64,000 nt of DNA from Lachnospiraceae bacterium (GCA_009911035.1 QXWO01000013.1:1-64000), one strand, 5' to 3'; shown: positions 27,016 through 35,865, counted from the first letter of the stretch. Numbers and translations: made by a program. The notes: generated from the sequence alone by a model not told the origin.

Positions 27016-27872
27016 TATTCATTTGTGGGGCTTAACAGCAGGGCAAGATAACAGAAAGCGCTTTTGGAAAGAATCATTCCCTTACAAAGGCTCATTAACT
27101 GCAAATCCCTGTAACTTTGCGCACCGCCGTTTCCCTCCACATATACAACCTCTTTTGGCAGGTCAAAGCCGAGCTCGCTGCGGTTATTTTTGCACCATTC
27201 AATATCGTCAGAAAAAATAAAAAAGACCGCATCGGGATGTACATTTAAAATCTGCCGGGCCGCATCCACATAATAACTATTTTGGGAAGCCCAGCCAATA
27301 GTCACATAGTCGCCCCTGCGCACGTGGACGGCAACAGAATCAGTGGTCAGAATCTGGTAGGCGTACATGGTATTTAAGGGGTCTTCAATGTCGGGAAAAG
27401 TAAACTCCGGAAGGAGTGCATCCCGATATGTGTTAAACCATTGGTCGTCCAGCCAGTAACCGTGGTAATAGGCAATCTCACATTCCGCCCGGGTGATATC
27501 TGGGATAAAAGTGTTGCCTGGAACATGGTAGATGGTGCCGTCAAAGGGATTGTGGGATTCATAATTGTCAAATTCTGCAATCATAAAAATGTTAAAGCCA
27601 AGGTTTTTAAAAGACTGGGGCACACTTATGCCGTTTTTTTTGTTTTTGATGAACTCAGCCCATACTTCCTCATCAAAATTTTTGCTTAGAAGATTTGCTT
27701 TGATGCCAAATACTTTTTCTAATTCGTAACCGTTATGTACATTGTTGACATAAAAAAAAGAATCATCCAGCAGCCAGGGTTCAGCCCCGGGATTACTTAA
27801 CTCTGCATAACGGGCAAAAATATATTGGAATACCTGATTGGCGAGTCCTCCGTTTAAATATTGAATTCTCAT
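26988..27872 (-). CDS. GT11 alpha-1,2-fucosyltransferase-like protein 1
   Basis: A 294-residue GT-B enzyme of the GT11 family, which transfers fucose from GDP-fucose in alpha-1,2 linkage. The family motifs are visible: GGLANQVFQYIFARY at residues ~7-21, VHVRRGDY near 167, and FIFSDDIEW near 205. The usual third motif NSTFSWW is replaced by LSKSAFCYLALLLS-like sequence, so the enzyme may have altered specificity. Start ATG 27872 follows AGAGGAAAG. A second GT11 gene at 58808 has the standard third motif. No GDP-fucose synthesis genes are in the window. Confidence 0.83.
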   Translation of the reverse strand: MRIQYLNGGLANQVFQYIFARYAELSNPGAEPWLLDDSFFYVNNVHNGYELEKVFGIKANLLSKNFDEEVWAEFIKNKKNGISVPQSFKNLGFNIFMIAEFDNYESHNPFDGTIYHVPGNTFIPDITRAECEIAYYHGYWLDDQWFNTYRDALLPEFTFPDIEDPLNTMYAYQILTTDSVAVHVRRGDYVTIGWASQNSYYVDAARQILNVHPDAVFFIFSDDIEWCKNNRSELGFDLPKEVVYVEGNGGAQSYRDLQLMSLCKGMILSKSAFCYLALLLSPTNEYYVKDNSPR

Positions 27873-28008
27873 GTGACTTTCCTCTTTTTGAATACATAGT
27901 ATGTTTTGAAATTAAAATTTTTGTATACAAGAATAATACTATATATTTATGAAAAGTTCAATTATATCGTATTGCAATTTGGATAGAAAAAATGAAGCAG
28001 ATGGAATC

Positions 28009-29175
28009 TTACAAGACCGATTCCATCTCTTTTATCCTGTGTATATAAGTATGTGCCGTAGCTACCTTATCGTGTCCGTTTTTGGCAATTGCGGCCCGTT
28101 CATCTTCATGGGAAAGGTAGTAATCTATTTTATCCAGAAGATCCTGCTGGCTTTCAAAATATTCAAAATCCTCCCCGGGAATAAAATCGTCCAGAAAATC
28201 TGCCTGGAAATTGCTCAAAAGGAATCCTCCGGCGCCCATAATGTCAAAAGCCCGCAGCGGAATACCGCTTTTGATGCTTCGCAGGGAAATGTTCAGGTTT
28301 ATCTTTGTTATTTTGAATATCAGAGGAGCCATACGGTAATAATCTGCGGTTCCGTGGTTGACAGTGCCGGGGAGCTTTAGACGGCTGTCCGGTGTATAGA
28401 TATCCAGGGAATGCTTTTGCCCAACGGCGGTTAGGAGCTCCTGACGCTCCGTTCCGGTGATCCGGCGGTTGATGACGTACTGTGCAAAAAGATACTGAAT
28501 CGTCTCCACCCCGTCTGCATTTGGCTCCATGGGCAGGGAACGCTTCATATCTTCAATGATTTTGTGAGGCAGTACTTCCTCAATAAAATTGTAGCCATAG
28601 ACATGCTTCTGGGCAGCCATGATTCCTTCCAGATAACCTCTTGTGTAAGGGGAAATCCCAGTAAGACGGTCGTAAAACTGATGACTTTCCGTGTACATTG
28701 AACCGATAAAAGCAACATTTGTTTCCGGCATAAGCCCTGCCTGCGCCAGCACAGAAAAGTCTGTAAGGGTATCCAGCCTTTTGGGGTTTGCCGCCATGGG
28801 CAGATAATGGATCGTGGTAACCCCGGCTTTCCAGAATTCCATACACAGCTCTTTGTCAAAAACGAAAATATGATTGCATGGAAAAATAATCGTGTAGGAG
28901 AAGATCTGCACATAGGGACTGTCATAAACCCAGGAAATGTACGGGATATCTGTTTTTTTGCAGACTAGCGCAACTGCAGGAAAATAGTTAAAGGAAAAAA
29001 TATAGTCCGGCTGGCACTGCCTGATACGCGACTCCAAAGCATTTTCGAAAGCAGCATCCGTCCGGTCAATTTTGTTTGAAAAAGGGTAACGGATGACCTC
29101 GTGGCCTAAGTCCGAAAAAGCTTCTAAGATGTCTGCATTGCCAAAACTGTTCCATTCTAAAAAAATAATTTTCAT
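28009..29175 (-). CDS. CgeB/DUF3880-like glycosyltransferase 3
   Basis: A 388-residue soluble transferase, third member of the family here. N-terminal MKIIFLEWNSFGNADILEAF, FSFNYFPAVALVCKKTDIPYISWVYDSP; middle FIGSMYTESHQFYDRL; C-terminal KINLNISLRSIKSGIPLRAFDIMGAGGFLLSN-like region. ATG 29175 follows AAAAAGGAAG. It is upstream of, and in line with, the fucosyltransferase at 26988 (137 bases apart), and divergent from the long glycan operon. Confidence 0.87.
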   Translation of the reverse strand: MKIIFLEWNSFGNADILEAFSDLGHEVIRYPFSNKIDRTDAAFENALESRIRQCQPDYIFSFNYFPAVALVCKKTDIPYISWVYDSPYVQIFSYTIIFPCNHIFVFDKELCMEFWKAGVTTIHYLPMAANPKRLDTLTDFSVLAQAGLMPETNVAFIGSMYTESHQFYDRLTGISPYTRGYLEGIMAAQKHVYGYNFIEEVLPHKIIEDMKRSLPMEPNADGVETIQYLFAQYVINRRITGTERQELLTAVGQKHSLDIYTPDSRLKLPGTVNHGTADYYRMAPLIFKITKINLNISLRSIKSGIPLRAFDIMGAGGFLLSNFQADFLDDFIPGEDFEYFESQQDLLDKIDYYLSHEDERAAIAKNGHDKVATAHTYIHRIKEMESVL

Positions 29176-29366
29176 AAAACTTCCTTTTTGCCCGGCGTGC
29201 AGCAGAACCGGACCGAAACTTAAAATTTAATATTATAGGGAATATTCTACCATAGAATGAAATAGATGTCTGTAAAATGTAGAAAAATTTCAATGGAAAA
29301 CAATGATTACGGGAACAGGAAACAAAAATTACATAGCTTTATAAAAATATGGTTAAAAACTCCATC

Positions 29367-29393
29367 TAAAGAATTTTAAATAATTGCCGATAA
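29367..29393 (+). promoter_or_regulatory. Consensus sigma-28 promoter of the glycan operon
   Basis: TAAA (29367-29370), exactly 15 bases, then GCCGATAA (29386-29393): a full match to the flagellar sigma consensus, better than the fliC promoter. It points into the sugar genes that start at 29638 and puts them under late flagellar control. Confidence 0.82.
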
Positions 29394-29425
29394 ATATATC
29401 ATGAATGTAAAAACGAATAAAGTGA

Positions 29426-29454
29426 CAGGGAAGGTCGGTAGTTATCATGGAGGA
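29426..29454 (+). promoter_or_regulatory. CsrA-like motif pair in the glycan operon leader
   Basis: CAGGGAAG (29426-29433) and GGAGGA (29449-29454) are separated by 15 bases, the same words and exact spacing as in the fliC leader (19946-19953 and 19969-19974). Only a weak 3-4 bp stem presents the first motif here, and no start codon follows the second at normal distance, so the role is unclear. Confidence 0.4.
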
Positions 29455-29520
29455 TAAACTTAAGGGTGAAGGTTGATTATTATATGTATTTATAATATCT
29501 GTTTACACTCTTATTTTTTT

Positions 29521-29557
29521 TCAATAAGCTGGCAGGCGGGACATGACAGCGTCTGGC
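29521..29557 (+). repeat. Dispersed hairpin repeat copy
   Basis: CAATAAGCTGGCAGGCGGGACATGACAGCG resembles the 37-base unit at 20998-21071, in short: TAAGCTGGC..GACAGCG. It sits after a T-run in the leader of the glycan operon, where it might pause or attenuate transcription. Confidence 0.45.
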
Positions 29558-29585
29558 CGGATAAGTTATTGTATGCTGTCAAAAT

Positions 29586-29608
29586 AAGTATATATATCTT
29601 ATTATATA
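29586..29608 (+). repeat. 23-base AT-rich element, copy 1
   Basis: Identical over 23 bases to 31178-31200; starts AAGTATATATATC and ends TTATTATATA. It lies 29 bases ahead of the ATG at 29638. Confidence 0.6.
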
Positions 29609-29637
29609 ACATTCATAAATAATTGAGGAAATTGCAC

Positions 29638-30354
29638 ATGAATACAGCACTGATATTAGCAGGCGGACGTGATACAAGATTTAAAATGGACATTCCCAAG
29701 CAGTTTGTAAATGTCAATAACAGGCCAGTTATCGTGTACACCCTCGAAATTTTCCAGAATCATCCGGATATTGACGAGATTATTGTCACCTGTCTGGATG
29801 GCTGGCAGGAGATGGTGCGGGTATATGGAAGGCAGTTCAATATTACGAAGCTGAAAGAAATCATAACCGGAGGCAGGGATGCACAGGAATCCACTTACCG
29901 GGGGCTGGAACTTTTAAAGGATAGAATGGGACAGGGGGACATTGTGGTTGTGCATGATGCGATCCGGCCTATGGTATCCGAAAAGATTATCACCAGCAGC
30001 ATACGGATGTGCCTGAAAAAGGGAATGGGAGTGGCGGCTACTTACATTATGGATACGATTATGCATTCCGGGAATGGAAAAGAAGGATATCAAAGTATCA
30101 ACCGCTATGATATTATGAAAGTCCAGACCCCCCAGGCATTTGATTTTAAACTGATATGGGACAAGCACCAGAAGGCCATAGACCAGGGCAGCTTAGGGGC
30201 ATGGGATAACAGTTCAATGCTTACCCAGATTGGTGAAAAGGTATACTTTTCCGAGGGGTCAGACCTGAATTTAAAAATTAATACCATAGAGGATGTCGAA
30301 ATGTTCCGTGCACTGTACCGGATGAAGCACCCGGAGGAGGGCGTGGAAAAATGA
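29638..30354 (+). CDS. IspD/TarI-like cytidylyltransferase A
   Basis: A 238-residue nucleotidyltransferase of the family that makes CDP-methylerythritol (IspD) or CDP-ribitol (TarI). Visible are LAGGRDTRF, the PKQF substrate motif, VVHDAIRP with a catalytic aspartate, and KVQTPQAF. The Gly of the usual AGGxGxR loop is Asp here (AGGRDTR), which may weaken or change activity. I start at ATG 29638 (GAGG nine bases upstream). It overlaps a close paralogue with a normal loop by four bases, so the two may form a mixed dimer. In this setting a CDP-polyol for the TagF-like protein at 31251 is more likely than isoprenoid synthesis. Confidence 0.82.
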   Translation: MNTALILAGGRDTRFKMDIPKQFVNVNNRPVIVYTLEIFQNHPDIDEIIVTCLDGWQEMVRVYGRQFNITKLKEIITGGRDAQESTYRGLELLKDRMGQGDIVVVHDAIRPMVSEKIITSSIRMCLKKGMGVAATYIMDTIMHSGNGKEGYQSINRYDIMKVQTPQAFDFKLIWDKHQKAIDQGSLGAWDNSSMLTQIGEKVYFSEGSDLNLKINTIEDVEMFRALYRMKHPEEGVEK

Positions 30355-31061
30355 ACATAGCGATGATATTGGCAGGCGGCTGCGGCAGCAGGACAGAGCA
30401 GGATATACCCAAGCAGTTCATGAATGTCTATGACAAGCCGCTGATCATTTATACTTTGGAAAATTTCGAGAGACACCCGGATATAGACGGAATCGCTGTG
30501 GTGTGTCTGGAGGGCTGGCATGAGGTATTGAAAGCTTATGCCCGGCAGTATGGCATTTCAAAGCTGAACTGGATTCTGGACGGCGGAGCTGACGGACAGG
30601 AGTCCACCCATAAGGGAATTACAGCTCTGCGGGATGTGTGTGAAAACGATGACATAATTCTGGTACATGACGCCATACGCCCCTTTATCACCGAGGAAGT
30701 TATTGCGGATGCTATTACGAAATGCGGGCGGAAAGGCTCCGGTTTAAGTGCAGTCCGGTGTCAGGAGACGATTGTAAGGACTGATGACGGAAAGTCGGGA
30801 AGCGAAGGGATTTCCAGACAGGAAATCATGCGGGTCCAGACTCCCCAGGCTTATAAATACGGCAAGGCATTGTGGGCGTATGAGGAAGCAGATAAGCGGG
30901 GGATTAAGGGAGAGGTGTATATCAACACCCTGATGCTCCGCCTTGGAGAAACCGTATATTTTTCCAAAGGGACAGAAAAAAATGTAAAGATAACCACAAT
31001 TGACGATCTGGAAGTGTTCAAAGCACTCCTTAACATGGAACGGGAAGACTGGATGAAGTAG
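30351..31061 (+). CDS. IspD/TarI-like cytidylyltransferase B
   Basis: A 236-residue paralogue of the previous gene, with the standard loop LAGGCGSR, the PKQF motif, LVHDAIRPF, MRVQTPQAY and the C-terminal VKITTIDDLEVF. ATG 30351 overlaps the preceding stop codon (ATGA), so translation is coupled. The enzyme should activate a phosphorylated polyol such as ribitol 5-phosphate or glycerol 3-phosphate with CTP. No TarJ-type reductase is next to it. The exact substrate cannot be read from the sequence. Confidence 0.84.
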   Translation: MNIAMILAGGCGSRTEQDIPKQFMNVYDKPLIIYTLENFERHPDIDGIAVVCLEGWHEVLKAYARQYGISKLNWILDGGADGQESTHKGITALRDVCENDDIILVHDAIRPFITEEVIADAITKCGRKGSGLSAVRCQETIVRTDDGKSGSEGISRQEIMRVQTPQAYKYGKALWAYEEADKRGIKGEVYINTLMLRLGETVYFSKGTEKNVKITTIDDLEVFKALLNMEREDWMK

Positions 31062-31177
31062 GAGCTGTACCAAGATACAAAGCTGGTGTAGGCGTTAACT
31101 GGATAATATGGTGGTTTATGGCAGAGTGTTGACATGTACTAATAAAAAAGATATTATATGAAAGGAAATAAATAAGG

Positions 31178-31200
31178 AAGTATATATATCTTATTATATA
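31178..31200 (+). repeat. 23-base AT-rich element, copy 2
   Basis: Identical to 29586-29608, here 50 bases ahead of the TagF-like gene. Both copies end in TTATTATATA and may contain a promoter -10 region. Confidence 0.6.
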
Positions 31201-31250
31201 TAATATTTACATATTATAGTGCAGTACATATCATATAAGGATATTTGTCT

Positions 31251-33761
31251 ATGAGGAAAGCACAAAAAAAAGAGGCAGAAAGCTTTATTATACTGCTGGA
31301 AGAAGCACACAAAGCTGTCAGTAAGGCAATGGAAGCCGGGAAAAATTACATAGTGCAGGATTTGCTGGAACAATGTCAGGAAGGTGCAATCAAACTTGGT
31401 GAGCTGATTGAAAGTGCAGAGGGAGAACGGTTCAAGACAATCCCTTTACTGGAGGATTATTGCGAGCTGGTCTACCAGATTTATGAAAAAGCAGGGCAGG
31501 CACAGACGGATGAGGCAGATACTGTTCACGCTTTGCAGGAATCGCTGGCGCAGACTTTGGCACAGATAAAAGACAGTGTGGAACATGATATTGAAGCCCG
31601 CACAGAAATCGTGTTTCTTCCATATAAAGCATCTATGTGGGACTCGCTGGAAAGCGTATGGAAAGCAGCAGAGGAAGATTCGGAATGCGATGCGTATGTG
31701 ATACCGATTCCTTATTTTGACAAGAATCCAGACGGGAGTTTTAAGGAAGCCCACTATGAAGGGGATCAGTACCCCGCTTATGTACCGGTCACAGATTACA
31801 ATGATTATAACTTTGAGGCCCGAAGACCGGATGTGATTTACATTCATAATCCTTATGATAACTGTAATCATGTAACAAGCGTACACCCTTTCTTCTATTC
31901 AGATAATTTAAAAAAATTTACAGATAAGCTGGTATATATACCTTATTTTATATTGGGTGAGGTAGACCCGGAGGATGAAAAGGAAGTTGAATGGGTGCAG
32001 AATTACTGCATGGTGCCGGGAGTGTTTCATGCGGATAAGGTGATTGTACAGTCAGAGGCTATGCGCCAGATTTACATAAATGTGCTGACCAAAGAGGCAG
32101 GGGAAAGCAGCAGGCCCATCTGGGAAGAAAAGATTCTGGGACTTGGTTCTCCCAAGATCGATAAAGTACTTTGTACGAAAAAGGAAGATTTAGAAATTCC
32201 GGAGGACTGGCTGCGGATTATAGAAAAGCCGGATGGAAGCTGGAAGAAGATCATTTTTTATAACACAGGTGTGGCAGCACTGCTCAAACATGATGAAAAG
32301 ATGCTGGATAAGATGAAAAGCGTTTTTAAGACTTTTAAGGAGAATCAAGATGAAGTGGCGCTGTTGTGGCGTCCCCACCCGCTGATTAAAGCAACCATAG
32401 AAAGTATGCGTCCCCAACTCTGGCAGGGGTATCAGAAAATTGTGGAGCAGTATAAAGAAGAAGGATGGGGGATTTACGATGATACGCCGGATATGGACCG
32501 GGCGGTGGTGCTGGGGGATGCCTATTATGGGGATGGAAGTTCTATAGTTCAACTATATAGAACAATTAATAAGAGTGTATTGATTCAGGATGTGGAAGTT
32601 TGTAATGAGGAAGATGCAATTTCCATCTGTCCATACGCAATGTGTGTATTAAATAATGATATATATGTTTTGAATGGGATTAATAATCTAATATTTGAAA
32701 CTAACTATGAAAGTTCTACTCTTAAGATAATAGGAGAAGTGGAGGATCGTAAAGAGAGGTATGGATATATCGAAATAGCAAGAGCAAATCATATGCTAGT
32801 TTTGATTCCAGATAAATATGATAAATTTGCGTTATATGATACTATAAAACAAACTATTCATTATATTGATATAGATATAAATATTTATGCAAAAACGCTT
32901 AAAGATAATAAGCCTGGATTTTATAAGGCAATACAATATAAAAAAAAGCTTTTTGTGATACAAATAGTTTGTAAAACACTTGTATGTATTGATGTGGAAA
33001 CATGGCAAGTAAAATATATTGATATATGTGAAAAAATGCCTTTCAAGGATGACTATCCGTTACTTACTTATGGGGATTTCGGAGTAAGTGGAAAGTTTTT
33101 GTATCTGCCGATTTATGGAACAGGCTATATCATTGTAGTAAATATGGAAGAAAATGATGTTAGATATGAAGTGATTGATAAAGAGGCAAGTATATCAACA
33201 ATATGTGCTAATGAAGATAAAATATATGTATTTACAACTTCTGGTACAAAATATTATGAAATAGATACAAAAAAATGGTTAATAAACAGAATAAATATAC
33301 AGTTACCTTATGGTTTTGTACAAGATTCTGGAGAAAGCACTAACCCACAAGTCTTTGTAGGTAGCTTTTGTTATGATAGATATATATGGCTGATACCATA
33401 CTTATATTCCAATATGGTTTTAAGATTAAATATAAAAACTGGAAAAACAGAGTGTGTTTTACAATATAAGATACAAGCGCTATATAGTTATAAAATTGAT
33501 GGAGACATAGTATGGCTATGTGCAGAAAAAGGTGTGATCAAAGTTAATCTTCGGACTTGTAAAAGCAGTTTTTGCAAGTTTGTATTAGATAGTAATAATG
33601 AAAATGAATATATTAATAATTGTAAAAAAACAGATTATTTTTTGGGAGAAAGGAGCATTGGATTATATAAATTTATAACTTATTTAGTTAATTCCAATGA
33701 TTGTGTATCAGGTGAAAACAGATATGAAGAAAAGCAAAAAAATCTTTATTGGAATATCTGA
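31251..33761 (+). CDS. TagF-like CDP-polyol phosphotransferase fused to a propeller-like domain
   Basis: An 836-residue soluble protein. Residues ~1-110 are helical; ~115-450 resemble the CDP-glycerol glycerophosphotransferase family (PDVIYIHNPYDN, a GLGSPKIDKV segment, LLWRPHP, and DMDRAVVLGDAYYGDGSSIV), which moves glycerol or ribitol phosphate from a CDP donor. Residues ~450-800 form repeated beta-rich units (VCNEEDAISICPY onward) that look like a beta-propeller. The DNA changes sharply near 32540, from balanced to very AT-rich, exactly between the domains, so the gene seems to be a recombinant. ATG 31251 is preceded by AAGG. Two cytidylyltransferase genes just upstream would supply its donor. 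Confidence 0.8.
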   Translation: MRKAQKKEAESFIILLEEAHKAVSKAMEAGKNYIVQDLLEQCQEGAIKLGELIESAEGERFKTIPLLEDYCELVYQIYEKAGQAQTDEADTVHALQESLAQTLAQIKDSVEHDIEARTEIVFLPYKASMWDSLESVWKAAEEDSECDAYVIPIPYFDKNPDGSFKEAHYEGDQYPAYVPVTDYNDYNFEARRPDVIYIHNPYDNCNHVTSVHPFFYSDNLKKFTDKLVYIPYFILGEVDPEDEKEVEWVQNYCMVPGVFHADKVIVQSEAMRQIYINVLTKEAGESSRPIWEEKILGLGSPKIDKVLCTKKEDLEIPEDWLRIIEKPDGSWKKIIFYNTGVAALLKHDEKMLDKMKSVFKTFKENQDEVALLWRPHPLIKATIESMRPQLWQGYQKIVEQYKEEGWGIYDDTPDMDRAVVLGDAYYGDGSSIVQLYRTINKSVLIQDVEVCNEEDAISICPYAMCVLNNDIYVLNGINNLIFETNYESSTLKIIGEVEDRKERYGYIEIARANHMLVLIPDKYDKFALYDTIKQTIHYIDIDINIYAKTLKDNKPGFYKAIQYKKKLFVIQIVCKTLVCIDVETWQVKYIDICEKMPFKDDYPLLTYGDFGVSGKFLYLPIYGTGYIIVVNMEENDVRYEVIDKEASISTICANEDKIYVFTTSGTKYYEIDTKKWLINRINIQLPYGFVQDSGESTNPQVFVGSFCYDRYIWLIPYLYSNMVLRLNIKTGKTECVLQYKIQALYSYKIDGDIVWLCAEKGVIKVNLRTCKSSFCKFVLDSNNENEYINNCKKTDYFLGERSIGLYKFITYLVNSNDCVSGENRYEEKQKNLYWNI

Positions 33762-34983
33762 AACAAGTGGATTTTGTGGTAGATTATACTGTGGATTAAG
33801 GCAAATGGGTATAGATTGCTTTTTTGCTGAACTTAGTCCTAATAAACATAACTATACATATAAATATGAGCATGATAATAGATGGACAAAATTATGTAGA
33901 AATAATTATAATAAAAAAATTATTATTTATAATATTGTTAAGTTTTTAATATTTATATGGGCTTTAATCAAGTTTGATACATTTGTTTTTGTAGGGTGCC
34001 AAAGCTTTTGGAATAACAAGGAGTTATGGATTTATCGAATATTACATAAAAAAACGGTTATGATTTGCCTGGGGTCAAAGACTAGGTTACCATATGCTAA
34101 TGGTGTAGAAATTAATGTTAAAACATTTATGGCAAATAGAAATATTAATATTGCGTCAATTATAAGAAAGACCCATGAAAAGCAAAAAGAAATAGAAATT
34201 ATAGAAGATAGTATTGATATTTTTATTAACTTACCAGCACAAGCGCAATTAAATAAAAAAAAATTTATATCACTTTCATATATTGGACTTCCAATAGATT
34301 TTGAGATTAGTGAAGAAAGGAAGGAAGAAAAGGATGTAAATAAAATAAAAATATTGCATGCGGCTTCAACAGTTGGATGTAGAGGTACAAAAGAATTTAG
34401 GCAATGTATTACCGAACTACAAAAAAAATATGATATTGAATATATTGAGTTGAGCGGGGAATCTAATTATAGAGTGATAGAAGAGATAAAGCATTGTGAC
34501 TTCATTTTGGATGAATTATGGAGTGACACTCCTTTGGCTACTTTTGCTTCTGAGGCGGCATATTATGGTAAACCGGCTATTGTTTGCGGTTATTTTTCAG
34601 AGTTTTATAAACAATATTATCCTAAAGGATCCTGCCCTCCCAGTATATATGTACGGCCGGAAAATTTGAATGATGCGCTGGAAGAGATGATATGCAATAT
34701 TGATTTGAGAAATATTCTTGGAGAAAAAGCAAAAAAATATGTGAGAAAATATATGAATTGTGAAGCAGTTGCAAAAAGATTTTATAAAGCGATTAATGGC
34801 AATATAGATGATATATGGGTAATAGATCCGTTAAGGATTGGCTATATAGAAGGGTATGGGATAGATAGGGAAAATCAAAAAGAAATTATAAAAAAAATTT
34901 ATGAAAAATGTGGAATCGAGAAAATGGGAATATCGGGAAATCCTTCATTAACAAAAAGGGTAATGGAAATTGTAAATGAGTAG
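33724..34983 (+). CDS. Putative GT-B glycosyltransferase
   Basis: A 419-residue protein with the general outline of a GT-B (GT1/GT4-like) transferase: an N-terminal IFIGISETSGFCGRLYCGL segment, IKILHAASTVGCRGTKEF in the linker region, and a donor-side block LWSDTPLATFASEAAYYGKPAIVCGY followed by YVRPENLNDALEEM. I begin at ATG 33724, which overlaps the previous gene by 38 bases; an earlier in-frame start at 33697 is possible. Very AT-rich, like all genes up to ~58.8 kb. No signal peptide. Confidence 0.7.
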   Translation: MKKSKKIFIGISETSGFCGRLYCGLRQMGIDCFFAELSPNKHNYTYKYEHDNRWTKLCRNNYNKKIIIYNIVKFLIFIWALIKFDTFVFVGCQSFWNNKELWIYRILHKKTVMICLGSKTRLPYANGVEINVKTFMANRNINIASIIRKTHEKQKEIEIIEDSIDIFINLPAQAQLNKKKFISLSYIGLPIDFEISEERKEEKDVNKIKILHAASTVGCRGTKEFRQCITELQKKYDIEYIELSGESNYRVIEEIKHCDFILDELWSDTPLATFASEAAYYGKPAIVCGYFSEFYKQYYPKGSCPPSIYVRPENLNDALEEMICNIDLRNILGEKAKKYVRKYMNCEAVAKRFYKAINGNIDDIWVIDPLRIGYIEGYGIDRENQKEIIKKIYEKCGIEKMGISGNPSLTKRVMEIVNE

Positions 34984-34992
34984 AGGCGATTT

Positions 34993-35856
34993 ATGAAAGT
35001 ATGTTTAGTAATTATTTATAATCATCAACATAATAATAATATTAAAATTATAAATAAGCTATATGGAGGGAAGTTTAGCAGGATAGTTCATTTAATGCCA
35101 TTTTATGATGGAGATCCTAATGATGATGTGATTACAATATTTGAAAGTTCGTATTGTTTTCAAGGGTTTATTGCCCAAGGAAGTAGCAAATTTATAAAAG
35201 AAGAATATGATTACTATTTCTTCCTTGCAGACGATTGCATATTAAATCCGAAAATAACAGAAGAGTCAATGTGTGAATATTTTGGGTTGAGCGGAAAAGA
35301 AGCATACATTAAAAATTTGGAATCATTAACTTATAAGAAAGGAATTATAGCATTTCCTAAAATGAATATCTGTATATCAAAGAATGGAATTAGTAAATTA
35401 AGCGCATTTGATGATAACAATCATTTTATGTATATACATAGAGCATATAAAAAGTTAGAGAATACGCGTGAATTTAAGATCCAAAATTATATCCCCACAA
35501 AACGGAGAATGAAAAATAAATATAAAAAGCACGGAATAGAGATTGATAATTATGCACCTCCACTTTTATTGTCGTTTTCTGATTTAGTAATATGCCCTAA
35601 AGCTGAAGTATATGATTTTTGCAGACTTTGCGGAGTGTTTGCAGCAGTTAATCTTCATGTTGAATTGGCAATTCCTACAGCATTAGCACTTGTATGCAAA
35701 AAGATTATTACAGAAAAGGAATTAAATAGGCAGGGGAAATATGGATTGCAAAATCATGTTAATACAGTTGTAAAAAAAACTGATGAGATACATAAATTAT
35801 TCAACGAAAAGTTGTTGTTTATACATCCAATTAAATTATCAAAGTGTAGAGTGTGA
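34993..35856 (+). CDS. Unrecognised protein, possible GT-A transferase
   Basis: A 287-residue soluble protein. The opening MKVCLVIIYNHQHNNNIKIINK, then FSRIVHLMPFYDGDP and especially YYFFLADDCILNP at about residue 75, with an acidic pair where GT-A enzymes bind metal, suggest a nucleotide-sugar transferase. I do not recognise a named family. It has a good ribosome site (GAGG) and is nine bases after the preceding gene, so it belongs to the operon. Confidence 0.55.
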   Translation: MKVCLVIIYNHQHNNNIKIINKLYGGKFSRIVHLMPFYDGDPNDDVITIFESSYCFQGFIAQGSSKFIKEEYDYYFFLADDCILNPKITEESMCEYFGLSGKEAYIKNLESLTYKKGIIAFPKMNICISKNGISKLSAFDDNNHFMYIHRAYKKLENTREFKIQNYIPTKRRMKNKYKKHGIEIDNYAPPLLLSFSDLVICPKAEVYDFCRLCGVFAAVNLHVELAIPTALALVCKKIITEKELNRQGKYGLQNHVNTVVKKTDEIHKLFNEKLLFIHPIKLSKCRV

Positions 35857-35865
35857 GGGGTAAAT

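Larger units (their letters stand above)
29176..29637. other. Regulatory region between divergent glycosylation operons
   Basis: No gene is visible in these ~460 bases. They hold a consensus sigma-28 promoter (29367), a CsrA-like motif pair (29426), one copy of the dispersed hairpin repeat (29521), and a 23-base element repeated at 31178 (29586). A nine-codon frame starts at 29448 but lacks a ribosome site. Confidence 0.6.

Noticed and set aside
29638-31061. Isoprenoid pathway IspD
   Set aside because: Two tandem copies beside a TagF-like gene in a glycan operon fit CDP-polyol synthesis better; IspD function is not excluded for either.
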